Shown here: positions 34,020-42,106 of the stretch, in pieces
How the letters are laid out: the number at the start of each line of letters is the position of its first letter
Position numbering within the stretch: the stretch's first letter is position 1
DNA from: JAJISK01 sp046759865
GTDB taxonomy: Archaea; Thermoplasmatota; Thermoplasmata; RBG-16-68-12; JAJISG01
Assembly: GCA_046759865.1 (NCBI GenBank)
Contig: JBHIDB010000001.1
Coordinates: forward strand, 1 to 52,218
Direction of reading: 5' to 3'
DNA: 52,218 nucleotides
Program-made: the position numbers and the translations under genes
Notes under the pieces: generated by a model
Told to the model about the DNA's origin: nothing
Database searches by the model: none
What the model saw: only the letters and a program-made list of their open reading frames with translations

Positions 34020-35141
34020 ATGGCTCACCTCAAAGTCGTGTCGTTCGACCCCAAACGGGCAACGCGAGAAGAGTGGGCTCGGTTCCACGCATACCGGCGG
34101 AAGCGGCACGCGGAGACCGACCCCGACGACCCCCTCCTAGCGGACGCTACGGTGGAGGCGCACCAGCGAAATCCGGGGACCGCCTGGAAGGAACTGGCCT
34201 TCGCCGTCATCGACGTCGACGGGTCGGACGAATGGGTAGGCTGGCAGACCCTCGAGTTCGCCCGTCCCGACGGCCCCAGCTACGAGGAGAACAAGCACAT
34301 CCTCTGGGTCTGGATTTCCCTCGCGCCCGCTTACCGCAGGCAGGGCATCGGCCGGCGGCTCCTCCGAGAGGCCGCCAACTATGCGCGCGAGCACGGCAAG
34401 TCCCTGGTTGTGTCCTATGCCGAGGAGGCGTCCGGTCGGGCCTTCTGGAAGGCGGTGGGGGCCAAGGATGCCCAGCGAGACCGTCAGAGTCGGTTGGACT
34501 TGGACGAGGTGGATTGGACGATGGTGGAGCAGTGGGCGGCCGAAGGTCCTGTGCGGTCCCCGAGCTCGAGACTCGCCTGGTTCACGAATCGCATCGACGA
34601 AGAAGACATTGAGGAATGGTGCGAGGCGTTCACGGAGGTCTGGAACATGATGCCCCGGGATGACCTGGACATCGGTGACGAGGTATTCAACCCGGAACGG
34701 CGGCGGAAGGCCGAGACGGGTATCGCCGAAGGGGGTGGGACCATCCTCACCGCCGTGACGAAGGAGAAAGATGGCACCATCTCAGGACTCACGGAGCTGG
34801 GCTACTATCCTGAGGAGGATTGGATGATCCATCAATGGATGACCGGGGTGCGGCGTCCTTACAGGGGGCGGGGACTCGGCAAGTGGATCAAGGCCGCCAT
34901 GCTGCTGCGGGTTCGAAAGGAGTTCCCTCAGGTGCGTGTGGTTCGAACGGGCAACGCGTTCTCGAACGCCCCGATGCTCTCAATCAACGAACGCCTCGGC
35001 TTCAAGCTGTATCGGGAGGGAATGGAGGTCCAGATCAGTCTGGAAGATCTCGAGGCGTATCTCACCAAAGATCCCGCGAGGGAGGTGCCTCTCATTGAGA
35101 CGGAGGATGAACTCGCCGAGGTGCATACCGGGATGAGTTAG
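34020..35141 (+). CDS. tandem GNAT-domain N-acetyltransferase
   Basis: 373 residues with two GNAT folds in one chain. The first (about 1-165) has the acetyl-CoA loop RRQGIGRRLL; the second (about 185-345) has YRGRGLGKWIK followed by the characteristic TGNAFSNAPMLSINERLGF end. Such double GNAT proteins resemble mycothiol-synthase-like enzymes in form, but the substrate cannot be inferred. ATG 34020 is preceded by GGGAGG at 8-13 nt. It stands alone between the eL41 promoter region and the KaiC-like gene. Confidence 0.82.
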   Translation: MAHLKVVSFDPKRATREEWARFHAYRRKRHAETDPDDPLLADATVEAHQRNPGTAWKELAFAVIDVDGSDEWVGWQTLEFARPDGPSYEENKHILWVWISLAPAYRRQGIGRRLLREAANYAREHGKSLVVSYAEEASGRAFWKAVGAKDAQRDRQSRLDLDEVDWTMVEQWAAEGPVRSPSSRLAWFTNRIDEEDIEEWCEAFTEVWNMMPRDDLDIGDEVFNPERRRKAETGIAEGGGTILTAVTKEKDGTISGLTELGYYPEEDWMIHQWMTGVRRPYRGRGLGKWIKAAMLLRVRKEFPQVRVVRTGNAFSNAPMLSINERLGFKLYREGMEVQISLEDLEAYLTKDPAREVPLIETEDELAEVHTGMS

Positions 35142-35411
35142 GATCCATGAGACGGATTGGTTCCGGTGCTATCCGACGAGATGGTGTTCTGGCGGACGAT
35201 AGGACTCATCGCCATGTGCTCCCTAGGCGAAAGGTGCGGCGGATCGGGGGGGCGTTTGTGGTGGCGGTCCAGAAGACCTCGTCGACCTCTACGTGGTCCA
35301 GGAGAGCGACAGGCGGAGGGCCATGCGAGGAGGAACACTAGGGGTCAGTCAGCTATCAGGAGCGATAAAGTCATCGGCAGGCTTTTGCTCGGGGTAGCTG
35401 AAGCCGCGTAG

Positions 35412-36146
35412 ATGCCAGCCGCCATCCCCACGTATGTGAGGGGCCTGGACGATCTGCTGGGCGGAGGGATACCCGAGGGCAATCTCGTTCTGGTGACGGG
35501 AACTCCAGGGGCCATGAAGACCTCCCTGGTCTTCAGCATCCTGTTCAACAACGCACTCCACGACAGGAAGAGCCTCTTCATCTCCCTGGAGCAAGGAGAA
35601 CAGGAGCTCGTCGCCGCCCTGTCCACACTTGGGATGAGCGGGTGGAGCGAAGACCTGCTCTACGTGCTTGACGCCGCTATGCTGAGGGCAGAGCTGGGAG
35701 AGCTTGAGGCCGAGAAGAACTGGTTACGGGCCATCGAAGGAATGATCAAGGAATCGGTCGAGGTTAACCAACGGGAGCTTCTCGCCATAGACTCCCTGGA
35801 TGTCCTTTATGCGGTTGGAGCACTGGCAAATCCCCGTCGGGACCTCTTCCACTTCTTCAGTTTCCTGCGAAAGTTGAAGCTCACCACGTTCCTCGTGTCA
35901 GAACTCACCGTGGGCAGCCGAGGCCTCGCGAAATATGGGGAAGACTTCCTGGCCGACGGAGTGTTGCTCCTGAAGCACCACGACGTCGGGGAGACGGAGG
36001 TTCAGCTCCGCCTTCGGTGCGTGAAGATGAGGAAGACGGCCCATGAAGGGGGATACTACGGCCTGGGCTTCCAGGATGGCAGTTTCTACGTGACCCGGAT
36101 AATCTCGAGAAGACAGCGGCAGCAGACAGAAAACCCGTTAGTCTAA
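35412..36146 (+). CDS. KaiC/RadA-like RecA-superfamily ATPase
   Basis: 244 residues, a single KaiC-type ATPase domain. IPTYVRGLDDLLGGGIPEG is the typical start, Walker A is GTPGAMKT (30-37), and Walker B is LLAIDSLD with Asp127. The Walker A has Met where a Gly normally precedes Lys, which is unusual. After the sheet come FLVSELTVGSRGLAKYGEDFLADGVLLL and VKMRKTAHEGG, usual in archaeal KaiC-like signalling ATPases. Only one Glu (Glu60) stands where clock KaiC has a pair. A CGATAAAG box at about 35362-35369 probably drives it. The role is unknown, likely regulatory. Confidence 0.85.
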   Translation: MPAAIPTYVRGLDDLLGGGIPEGNLVLVTGTPGAMKTSLVFSILFNNALHDRKSLFISLEQGEQELVAALSTLGMSGWSEDLLYVLDAAMLRAELGELEAEKNWLRAIEGMIKESVEVNQRELLAIDSLDVLYAVGALANPRRDLFHFFSFLRKLKLTTFLVSELTVGSRGLAKYGEDFLADGVLLLKHHDVGETEVQLRLRCVKMRKTAHEGGYYGLGFQDGSFYVTRIISRRQRQQTENPLV

Positions 36147-36625
36147 GAAGCCCTCCATCCGAGCTCCGGGGAGTGTCCCACCCCTTCGGAAGGTTAGAGC
36201 ATCGGTGGCCCCCCGTGGAAAGTTGTTCGCGCAGATTCTGGGCAAGGTTTCAGGTCTCCCCTTTAAGACGCTGGGCTTTTCAGCTGCTTCCCACTGGTGC
36301 CTCATCGCATCCAGGCACCCATTCTGCCAAGCACATGTCTTCCTCCTTCTCCCTAGCCCAACGTAAGAATCTTCTTGCCGTCGAATGGCTAGATCTGACC
36401 GCTCAAGCGAAGCTTCGCCAAAGCGCACTAAGGGTCAGGTATTCCTTTCGCCTCGGAAAGGAGGGAGCTCGTCCAGGCGATTCGACCGTTGGTGAAGTAC
36501 GCTCACCGAGTCGTTCATACCAGCTGAAGACGAACCACTGCATCCTCTCCCTTTCCGTTCCCAGACCCGGGACCCCCCTTTTCGCCTTACACCGGGGAAT
36601 ACAACGGCTGAGATCGGTGTTGGGA
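36147..36625. other. 479-nt stretch without a convincing gene
   Basis: Between the KaiC-like gene and tRNA-Arg the sequence is less GC-rich than its surroundings and the open frames have poor codon use (many A/T third positions) and no recognisable domain. The largest are a plus frame that runs into the tRNA and a 96-codon minus frame at 36138-36428. Several short inverted repeats (CGAAGCTTCG near 36408, CCTTTCGCCTCGGAAAGG at 36444-36461) are present. I could not match it to SRP RNA or RNase P RNA by their key motifs. Confidence 0.5.
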
Positions 36626-36700
36626 TGGACTCGCCGGGATTTGAACCCGGGATCGCCGGCTTAGAAGGCCGGTGCCCTCTCCAGGCTAGGCTACGAGTCC
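36626..36700 (-). tRNA. tRNA-Arg (TCT)
   Basis: 75 nt on the minus strand without intron. The acceptor stem is GGACTCG/CGAGTCC with discriminator A, the anticodon stem CCGGC/GCCGG, loop C-T-TCT-A-A, and the T arm CCGGG-TTCAAAT-CCCGG. CCA is not encoded. It reads AGA and possibly AGG codons. Its TATA box lies 25 nt upstream. Confidence 0.95.
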
Positions 36701-36720
36701 CCGATTGCGAGTCGAAGGCC

Positions 36721-36730
36721 GTTATAAAGC
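36721..36730 (-). promoter_or_regulatory. TATA box for tRNA-Arg
   Basis: Minus-strand GCTTTATAAC is centred 25 nt before the 5' end of the tRNA, so transcription would begin at or very near nucleotide 1. Confidence 0.7.
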
Positions 36731-36764
36731 TTTGATGCGGCTGCTGCAGTCCTCGACCGGGCGG

Positions 36765-37097
36765 TTACGCGCTCGCCCGCAGGAGACCCTCGAGAGCCTC
36801 GATGAAATCGCCGGCCACGCGTTCTGCGGCCAGCTCACCCGCTGATTCCACATAGCTCAAGATGAGGTGGTCCGAGACTTTGGTTACGCCTACGAGGTTG
36901 AACCGGCTCCGATCGGCATTGCATAGGATGGTCCGTCCGGTCCCTCGATACCAAGGCGTGAGCTTGCGCGCCCACCGGACAGGGAATCGGATCTCGAGCG
37001 AAGGACCCACCAGGCTGGCGATATCCCCCTCCAACCGGACGAGAGAGACGCGTTGCTGGGGATGCCGCAGCTCCTCCGCCAGTTGAACCTCCGCCAT
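36765..37097 (-). CDS. conserved-looking small protein of unknown function
   Basis: 110 residues from ATG 37097; a longer start at 37136 would lie on top of the promoter. It is mixed alpha/beta: VSLVRLEGDIASLVGPSLEI, then FPVRWARKLTPWYRG and a C-terminal helix FIEALEGLLRAS. Normal codon use and a TATA-like element upstream (37138-37147) support a real gene. No family recognised. It is divergent from the DUF72 gene, 93 nt away. Confidence 0.6.
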   Translation of the reverse strand: MAEVQLAEELRHPQQRVSLVRLEGDIASLVGPSLEIRFPVRWARKLTPWYRGTGRTILCNADRSRFNLVGVTKVSDHLILSYVESAGELAAERVAGDFIEALEGLLRASA

Positions 37098-37137
37098 CGT
37101 TGGTGCTCCGACGCCGATGAATCGATGGTCCGCCAAC

Positions 37138-37147
37138 GTATTTAAAA
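37138..37147. promoter_or_regulatory. shared TATA element between the 37097 and 37191 genes
   Basis: ATTTAAAAC on plus and GTTTTAAATA on minus is the only AT-rich element in the 93-nt divergent gap. It predicts leaders of about 15-25 nt in both directions. Confidence 0.4.
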
Positions 37148-37190
37148 CAGGAAACCGTGCGAACTCACCGGGTCTGGAGACGGCGTCACG

Positions 37191-38021
37191 ATGACCGGTG
37201 AGGCGCCCATGGCGGTCGAGGACGCCCTAGCCAAACGTCTTTTGGTAGGGACCAGCGGCTGGTCCTACGACTTCTGGGCGGGGAGCTTCTATCCGACGGG
37301 CACTGCTCCGCGGGACTACCTGCGGCTCTACAGTTCCGTCTTTGACGTCGTGGAGGTCGACTCCAGCTTCTACCGGATTCCATCTCGGGGTATGGTAGCG
37401 GGTTGGCGCCGCGCTACCCCGGAGGACTTCGCATTCACCGCCAAGTTCCCCCGCCGCATCACCCACGAACTCAAACTGCGAGGGATCGAGCGGCCCCTGG
37501 AGCAGTTCTACTCTGCCTTCGATGAGTTGGGATCGAAGCTTCACGCCTTCGTCGTCCAGTTTCCACCTTCCTTCAAGGTGGAGAAGGACCTGCCGGCCCT
37601 GGAGGAGTTCCTTGGTCTGATTCGGGCAGATGTTCCCCATGCCTTGGAGTTCCGGCACACGTCGTGGTTCCACCAAGACGTCTACGACCTTCTCGCGAGC
37701 CATTCCGTGGCGCAGGCCTGGTCCGCCACCCAGTACCTGGATTCCCCGCCAACCGTCACGTCAGACCTCATTTACCTCCGGATGATCGGGGATCGCTCCC
37801 TCAAGCGGCTGGGCGAACTCCAGAAGGATCGGAGCGAGGACATGGGAGTCTGGGAAACGCGGATCCGAGACTCCATTCAGGACGTCCGCCAGGCCTACGT
37901 CTTCTTCAACAACCACTTCGCCGGCTTCGGCCCTGGGTCGGTGAACGAGTTTCACCGCCTCGCCGGCCTCATCGAGAGGGAGTTCCCCCAGTCGGGCCAG
38001 AAGACCCTGGCGGAATTCTGA
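37191..38021 (+). CDS. DUF72 (YecE) family protein
   Basis: 276 residues with the YecE-type TIM-barrel signatures: LLVGTSGWSYDFWAGSFYP, VVEVDSSFYRIPS, FAFTAKFPRRITHELKL, FVVQFPPSF, LEFRHTSWF and the C-terminal VFFNNHFAGFGPGSVNEF. The family is very common and structurally known, but its reaction is not established. ATG 37191 follows a TATA-like element; ATG 37209 is a possible shorter start. The gene is 40 nt upstream of DNA polymerase IV on the same strand, which may hint at a link to DNA damage responses, but each has its own promoter. Confidence 0.92.
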   Translation: MTGEAPMAVEDALAKRLLVGTSGWSYDFWAGSFYPTGTAPRDYLRLYSSVFDVVEVDSSFYRIPSRGMVAGWRRATPEDFAFTAKFPRRITHELKLRGIERPLEQFYSAFDELGSKLHAFVVQFPPSFKVEKDLPALEEFLGLIRADVPHALEFRHTSWFHQDVYDLLASHSVAQAWSATQYLDSPPTVTSDLIYLRMIGDRSLKRLGELQKDRSEDMGVWETRIRDSIQDVRQAYVFFNNHFAGFGPGSVNEFHRLAGLIEREFPQSGQKTLAEF

Positions 38022-38033
38022 CTCAGGGGAGTC

Positions 38034-38041
38034 TTCATATT
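38034..38041 (+). promoter_or_regulatory. TATA box for dinB
   Basis: TTCATATT is centred about 25-27 nt before GTG 38062, so the dinB message is probably leaderless. Confidence 0.45.
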
Positions 38042-38061
38042 CGCGTGCTCGCATTCTTTGG

Positions 38062-39141
38062 GTGTTGGCCCGGGTCATCATGCACGTCGACATGGACGCC
38101 TTCTATGTGGCGGCCGAGCGGCTGCGGGACCCCTCGTTGGTCGGGAAAGCCGTCATCATCGGCGCCAATCCGAAGGAAGGGAAAGGGCGGGGCGTCGTGG
38201 CAGCCGCCTCGTACGAGGCGAGGGAGAAGGGAGTCCACTCGGCTCTTCCCATCACGACCGCCTACAGGAAGTGTCCCGAAGGCGTATACCTGCGTCCCGA
38301 CTTCTCCTACTACGGCCGCGTCTCCGACGAGGTCATGCGGGTGCTCGAGGAGTTCGCCGACGCCTTCGAGCAGGTAAGCATCGACGAGGCGTTCCTGGAC
38401 GTGACGAGCCGGGCGAATGACTTCCGAAAGGCCCGGGCCCTGGCGCGAGAGATCAAGCGGGCCATCAAGGACCGAACCGGCCTGACGGCCTCGGTGGGTG
38501 TCGCGCCCAACAAGTCCATCGCGAAGATTGCCTCGGACAAGGAGAAGCCGGATGGCCTGACCGTGGTCAGCCCCCAACGCGTGGAGTCTTTCCTCCGTCC
38601 CCTACCCGTGTCCGACATCCCGGGTGTCGGCACGAAGACGAAGGCCGCGTTGAAGCGAATGGGGATCGAAAGGGTTGGAGAGCTGGCGGACACGCCCCCC
38701 AGCGACTTGACGACGGCCTTCGGGAAGGGAGGCGTTTGGCTCTGGGCCATCGCTCGCGGAGAGGAGGAGGCGCCCGTGGAGGGTCGGGGGGAGCCCAAGT
38801 CCTTTAGCACGGAGCACACCTTCTCCGAGAACCTGGACGATTGGGACCGAATTCTCGCCAAGCTGCCGGCCCTGGTGGACGACGTCTTCTGGCGGGTTCG
38901 GGATGATGGCTACCTCTTTCGTACGGTAAGCATCAAGATCCGGTTCGAGGACTTTGAAACCATGACGCGAGACAAGACGCTGACGGCTCACTCCAACGAC
39001 AGGCGGACCATTGAGACGGTGGCGAGGGAACACTTCCAGGAGTTCCGAAGCTATCCGAAGAAGGTCCGTCTCATCGGGGTTCGTGTGGCCGGTCTGAAGA
39101 AGGTCGACACGGGCCAAGAGACCCTCCAGCGTTGGACCTAG
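38062..39141 (+). CDS. dinB: DNA polymerase IV (Y-family translesion polymerase)
   Basis: 359 residues, like Dpo4. Catalytic residues are Asp10 (VDMDAFY) and the Asp108-Glu109 pair in VSIDEAFLD; Tyr15 is the steric gate against ribonucleotides. GVAPNKSIAKIASDKEKPDG and the HhH DIPGVGTKTKAAL follow, then the little-finger domain to the end. Residues after 350 (KKVDTGQETLQRWT) do not form a classic PCNA-binding QxxLxxFF box, though QETLQRWT may be a degenerate one. It copies past DNA lesions. GTG 38062 is supported by a TATA box. Confidence 0.94.
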   Translation: MLARVIMHVDMDAFYVAAERLRDPSLVGKAVIIGANPKEGKGRGVVAAASYEAREKGVHSALPITTAYRKCPEGVYLRPDFSYYGRVSDEVMRVLEEFADAFEQVSIDEAFLDVTSRANDFRKARALAREIKRAIKDRTGLTASVGVAPNKSIAKIASDKEKPDGLTVVSPQRVESFLRPLPVSDIPGVGTKTKAALKRMGIERVGELADTPPSDLTTAFGKGGVWLWAIARGEEEAPVEGRGEPKSFSTEHTFSENLDDWDRILAKLPALVDDVFWRVRDDGYLFRTVSIKIRFEDFETMTRDKTLTAHSNDRRTIETVAREHFQEFRSYPKKVRLIGVRVAGLKKVDTGQETLQRWT

Positions 39142-39355
39142 ACTTCCTTGGACCGCCTCATACCGGGTTGCGGCCCCATTATCTGGGAGGCGGAGCCTCT
39201 ACTCCTTCCCACTCCAACGGCCTACGGTGACAATAAGCCCGACCATCGCAACTGAAAGGTCTCTGGCAAGGCGATTGGTTGTCGTTCCTTTAGCCGTTCC
39301 GTGACAAGGCTAGGACAGGCACGTCCGTGTCCCCGCGTCAGGGGTCTCAGCCGGG

Positions 39356-40078
39356 CTAAGGCGCAATGACGTCGCGGGTCTTCATTCGCTTCTCGAAGAT
39401 CAGGAAGGTGACGGGCATCCACGCTTTGGCGAGTTCCAACATTTGCCCCACCAGATCGCGTATCTCCCATTGGGCGTCCCCAAAGCTACGGATGGCGATG
39501 ATGTGCATGAGGCTCCGCGCGTTCACCGTCATGGTCCCGTTCACCGGCGTCGCGAGAGGGAAGATGTACCGGGCGTCCTCCCGCGGTACCCCGGCGTCCA
39601 CGAGCTGGTCGTACGCTTCGATCATCCGAGAGAACAGGCCGCTGATGAGCTCCTCTCGCTCCGCCCGAGGCAGAGCAATCTCTCGTCTCCCTCCGTCACG
39701 AGAGATCACCGCATCCTGGCGAAAGCTTGGGGGCCAGACGAAGTCGTCAGGGCGGAGGGACCGCAGATTGACGAAACGGCCGCTTTGAATGTCGAAGCTG
39801 GCGAGCCGATGCCGGGTCAATTGGGCGAGGGTGACTCGGCTCATGCCTTCCACCCCGAAGGTGATGGTGGGGTGTTCGAAGGGGCCCCAGTGGCCAGCGC
39901 TGATGAGTTGGATGAGAAAGTTCTCGATTTTTTCGTCGAGGTCCGCACCCTTGATGGGTCGCATGACCTCCTCGAAGGATTCGTTCCAGGGAGCCTGCCT
40001 CATGTAATCGCCGCGTGCCGCTCGACAAACGAGGCGCTCCGGGTCGGCTGTGGCAGCGATCTGGCGAACTCTTACCAT
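39356..40078 (-). CDS. thyX: FAD-dependent thymidylate synthase
   Basis: 240 residues. ThyX makes dTMP from dUMP with methylene-tetrahydrofolate, FAD and NADPH. The ThyX motif RHR(x7)S is RHRLASFDIQSGR with Arg89-His90-Arg91 and Ser99; SAGHWGPFEHPTITF precedes it and PLATPVNGTMTVNARSLMHI follows. The frame is open further upstream, but ATG 40078 has GGGAGG 6-10 nt before it and starts where the family does. A TTTAACTAG element at about 40128-40136 is the likely promoter, back to back with cofC. Confidence 0.93.
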   Translation of the reverse strand: MVRVRQIAATADPERLVCRAARGDYMRQAPWNESFEEVMRPIKGADLDEKIENFLIQLISAGHWGPFEHPTITFGVEGMSRVTLAQLTRHRLASFDIQSGRFVNLRSLRPDDFVWPPSFRQDAVISRDGGRREIALPRAEREELISGLFSRMIEAYDQLVDAGVPREDARYIFPLATPVNGTMTVNARSLMHIIAIRSFGDAQWEIRDLVGQMLELAKAWMPVTFLIFEKRMKTRDVIAP

Positions 40079-40180
40079 CCGGTTCCTCCCACGCGAGGTG
40101 GCCCTCGCCGGGGCCAGAAGAACTTCATCGCTAGTTAAAGGACGCGGGGGGAGGGGGCCGAAAGGGCGACATGCTCCCGC

Positions 40181-40900
40181 ATGCTTGATAACGGGGAACT
40201 GGGTGGCCCTCTGGGCGTGGACAGAACCGGGGGGGAAGGCGCATGGGCCATCGTAACCATGGATCGCTTCGGGTCCTCGTTGGAGCGAACCCACCAGCTC
40301 TTATCGAAACGCAGGCGGGGTCGACTGGCGAAGGCCATCCTACAGGATGTCCTTGAGGCCATTCAGGGTTCGCGGCTGCTGGATAGGATTGTCGTGGTAA
40401 CGCACGATTCGGATGTCGCAGCGTTCGTTCGGGGGGAGGGCTTCCCGGTCGTTGACCCCGGTCGAAAAGCCGAAGCGCCCATTCGAGGGGTCATCGAAAG
40501 TGCAGAGGACGAAGGGGCCGAGACCGTGGCACTCCTTCGAGGCGACCTGGCATTGTTGGAGGCGCAGGATCTCGCCTTCTTGGTCGGACGCATGGCCCAC
40601 GGCGCCGGACTGGTCCTCGTCCCCACCCCCGGTCAGTCAGGTCTGAGCATTGTCATCGCGACACCAGAGAATGGGGCGCCCGGAGACTTTGAGGTCGGTG
40701 GTCTGGAATCCTGGCGGGAGCAGGCGGAGACACGCGGAATCGCAACCGAGGGTTATGGAATTCGGGCTGGGTTGCGGCCATCGGGGCCGCACGATCTCCT
40801 GGTGATGTACACAGCGGCCCGGCCGTCCCGCGGGAAGGCGCTCTTGAAGGACTGGGGCCTCGGGCCCAAATTACGGAGAATCGAGGAGACAGAACCGTGA
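40181..40900 (+). CDS. cofC: divergent CofC-like 2-phospholactate guanylyltransferase
   Basis: 239 residues of the MobA-like nucleotidyltransferase fold. AWAIVTMDRFGSSLER aligns with the family start, GRLAKAILQDVLEAI and RIVVVTHDSDVAAF with the core, and LLRGDLALLEAQDLAFLV with the metal-binding GDLP loop. The usual AKSRL motif is not intact and the expected GTNAL segment is replaced by GLSIVIATP, so it is distant. About 20 N-terminal and 30 C-terminal residues are extra. The 4-nt overlap with cofE is the main support for an F420 role (activating phospholactate or a related acid for joining to Fo). Confidence 0.62.
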   Translation: MLDNGELGGPLGVDRTGGEGAWAIVTMDRFGSSLERTHQLLSKRRRGRLAKAILQDVLEAIQGSRLLDRIVVVTHDSDVAAFVRGEGFPVVDPGRKAEAPIRGVIESAEDEGAETVALLRGDLALLEAQDLAFLVGRMAHGAGLVLVPTPGQSGLSIVIATPENGAPGDFEVGGLESWREQAETRGIATEGYGIRAGLRPSGPHDLLVMYTAARPSRGKALLKDWGLGPKLRRIEETEP

Positions 40901-41655
40901 GACGTGTGGAGGTGCTGGGGATTGAGAGCATCCCGGAGGTCAGGGAGGGGGATAGCCTCTCGGCCTTGATTCAGGATGGGATCCGCGAGTCCCGCCTGGA
41001 TCTTCGCGACGGGGATATCGTCGTGGTTAGCCAGAAAATCGTTTCGAAGGCGGAGGGGAGGGCTTTCGATGCTGCCGACCTCTCTGCGAGGCCCCTTGCA
41101 CGCCTCCTTGCCGCGGGGAAACCGAAGGCTCCGGAACAGGTGGAACTCGTCCTCAGAGAGGCGGCTCGGGTGGTCCGCATAGACGCGGAACGCGGCACCC
41201 TCATCGCAGAGACGCGCCACGGCTTTGTGTGTGCCAACGCGGGGATCGACCGATCGAACGTGGGCGAAGGAGAGGTTTACACGGCCTTGCCCGCCGACCC
41301 AGATGCCTTTGCCAGGAGGTTGCGCGAGGCGCTACAGAGGTCCTTCTCCGTCCGGATCGGCGTGGTCGTGAGCGACAGCTTCGGTCGCCCTTGGCGGCAG
41401 GGCTCCACGGACGTGGCGATCGGCGTGGCGGGCCTCTCTCCCTTGAAGGACTACCGCGGACTTCGGGATCCCTACGGGTACGAACTTCGGAGCACCGTCG
41501 TCGCTCTAGCCGATGAGGTAGCCGCGGCCGCAGACCTCGTGAAGGGGAAGCTCGACGAAGTTCCCGTCGCCATCGTGCGTGGGGTGGACTTCCGTGAGGC
41601 GGATGGCTCCATCCGGGAGGCGATTCGGCCGCGGGAGGAAGACCTCTTTCGCTAG
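40897..41655 (+). CDS. cofE: coenzyme F420-0:L-glutamate ligase
   Basis: 252 residues. CofE adds gamma-linked glutamates to F420-0 using GTP. Signatures are GDIVVVSQKIVSKAEG, VCANAGIDRSN, the VVVSDSFGRPWRQGSTDVAIG block and LADEVAAAADLVKGK. GTG 40897 overlaps the cofC stop. The stop codon lies in a CTAG (41652-41655) whose other strand provides the stop of the convergent PPOX gene. Together with cofC and the neighbouring PPOX protein it shows that the organism makes and probably uses F420. Confidence 0.94.
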   Translation: MRRVEVLGIESIPEVREGDSLSALIQDGIRESRLDLRDGDIVVVSQKIVSKAEGRAFDAADLSARPLARLLAAGKPKAPEQVELVLREAARVVRIDAERGTLIAETRHGFVCANAGIDRSNVGEGEVYTALPADPDAFARRLREALQRSFSVRIGVVVSDSFGRPWRQGSTDVAIGVAGLSPLKDYRGLRDPYGYELRSTVVALADEVAAAADLVKGKLDEVPVAIVRGVDFREADGSIREAIRPREEDLFR

Positions 41656-42101
41656 GGTCCCTCGGGTTTCTCCTCCGAAGCCTGCCAACGATAAACTTCC
41701 GTGGGAGCGATGCGAATGAGCGGCCAATCCGCCTCCGGGAGACGGACGCCCCGATACTGTTCGTACTTCTGTTCCAGCAGCCGAAAGGCGTTCCTCCGCT
41801 CTCCTGGGTCGGTGACGAGGACGCCCTTCCCGCGAACGAGAAGGTATCGCAACTGGGACCAGTCCTCGCTGTACTCGTCGAGGATCAGCGCGACGCTCGA
41901 GTCTTCCTGGAGATTCTGAACGCGTCGTAACCGGTCGGGAGAAACGCGTTTGGGCTTCTGGTCCACCGCCGTGAAGAAGGACTCGCCATCGAAAGCGAAG
42001 CAGACAGGCACAACGTGAGGGCCGTCTTGTCGATGGACCGTCGCCATCCGGGCCACCCGTTGCCCGCGAATGAAGGCTATGTCCGACTCCGCCCATTCCA
42101 A
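41652..42101 (-). CDS. PPOX-class (pyridoxamine oxidase fold) flavin/F420-dependent oxidoreductase
   Basis: 149 residues with the split-barrel fold: FIRGQRVARMATVHRQDGP, VVPVCFAFDGESFFTAVDQK, VQNLQEDSSVALILDEYSED, LLVRGKGVLVTD and the C-terminal RIAPTEVYRWQAS. The size and the end match the Rv0121-like subgroup that is thought to bind F420. TTG 42101 lies just after the stop of the upstream membrane gene with a GGAG-like site; the open frame continues upstream but overlaps that gene. Being beside cofC-cofE supports an F420 partner, but FMN or heme cannot be excluded. Confidence 0.78.
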   Translation of the reverse strand: MEWAESDIAFIRGQRVARMATVHRQDGPHVVPVCFAFDGESFFTAVDQKPKRVSPDRLRRVQNLQEDSSVALILDEYSEDWSQLRYLLVRGKGVLVTDPGERRNAFRLLEQKYEQYRGVRLPEADWPLIRIAPTEVYRWQASEEKPEGP

Positions 42102-42106
42102 GTTGC

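Noticed and set aside
35142..35411. Short plus frames between the GNAT and KaiC-like genes
   Set aside because: 64-84 codons with no domain, poor codon use and no ribosome site; the AT-rich element at about 35362 fits as the promoter of the KaiC-like gene.
36147..36625. SRP RNA or RNase P RNA
   Set aside because: The SRP helix 8 pattern (GGAA with AGCA opposite) and RNase P core motifs (GAGGAAAGTC, ACAGAA) were not found on either strand.
36173..36664. 163-codon plus frame before tRNA-Arg
   Set aside because: It runs into the tRNA gene, has poor codon use and no domain.
39142..39355. Possible small C/D RNA in the dinB-thyX gap (GGTGACA ... CTGA)
   Set aside because: Box C is too far from consensus, no second box pair or guide target could be shown.
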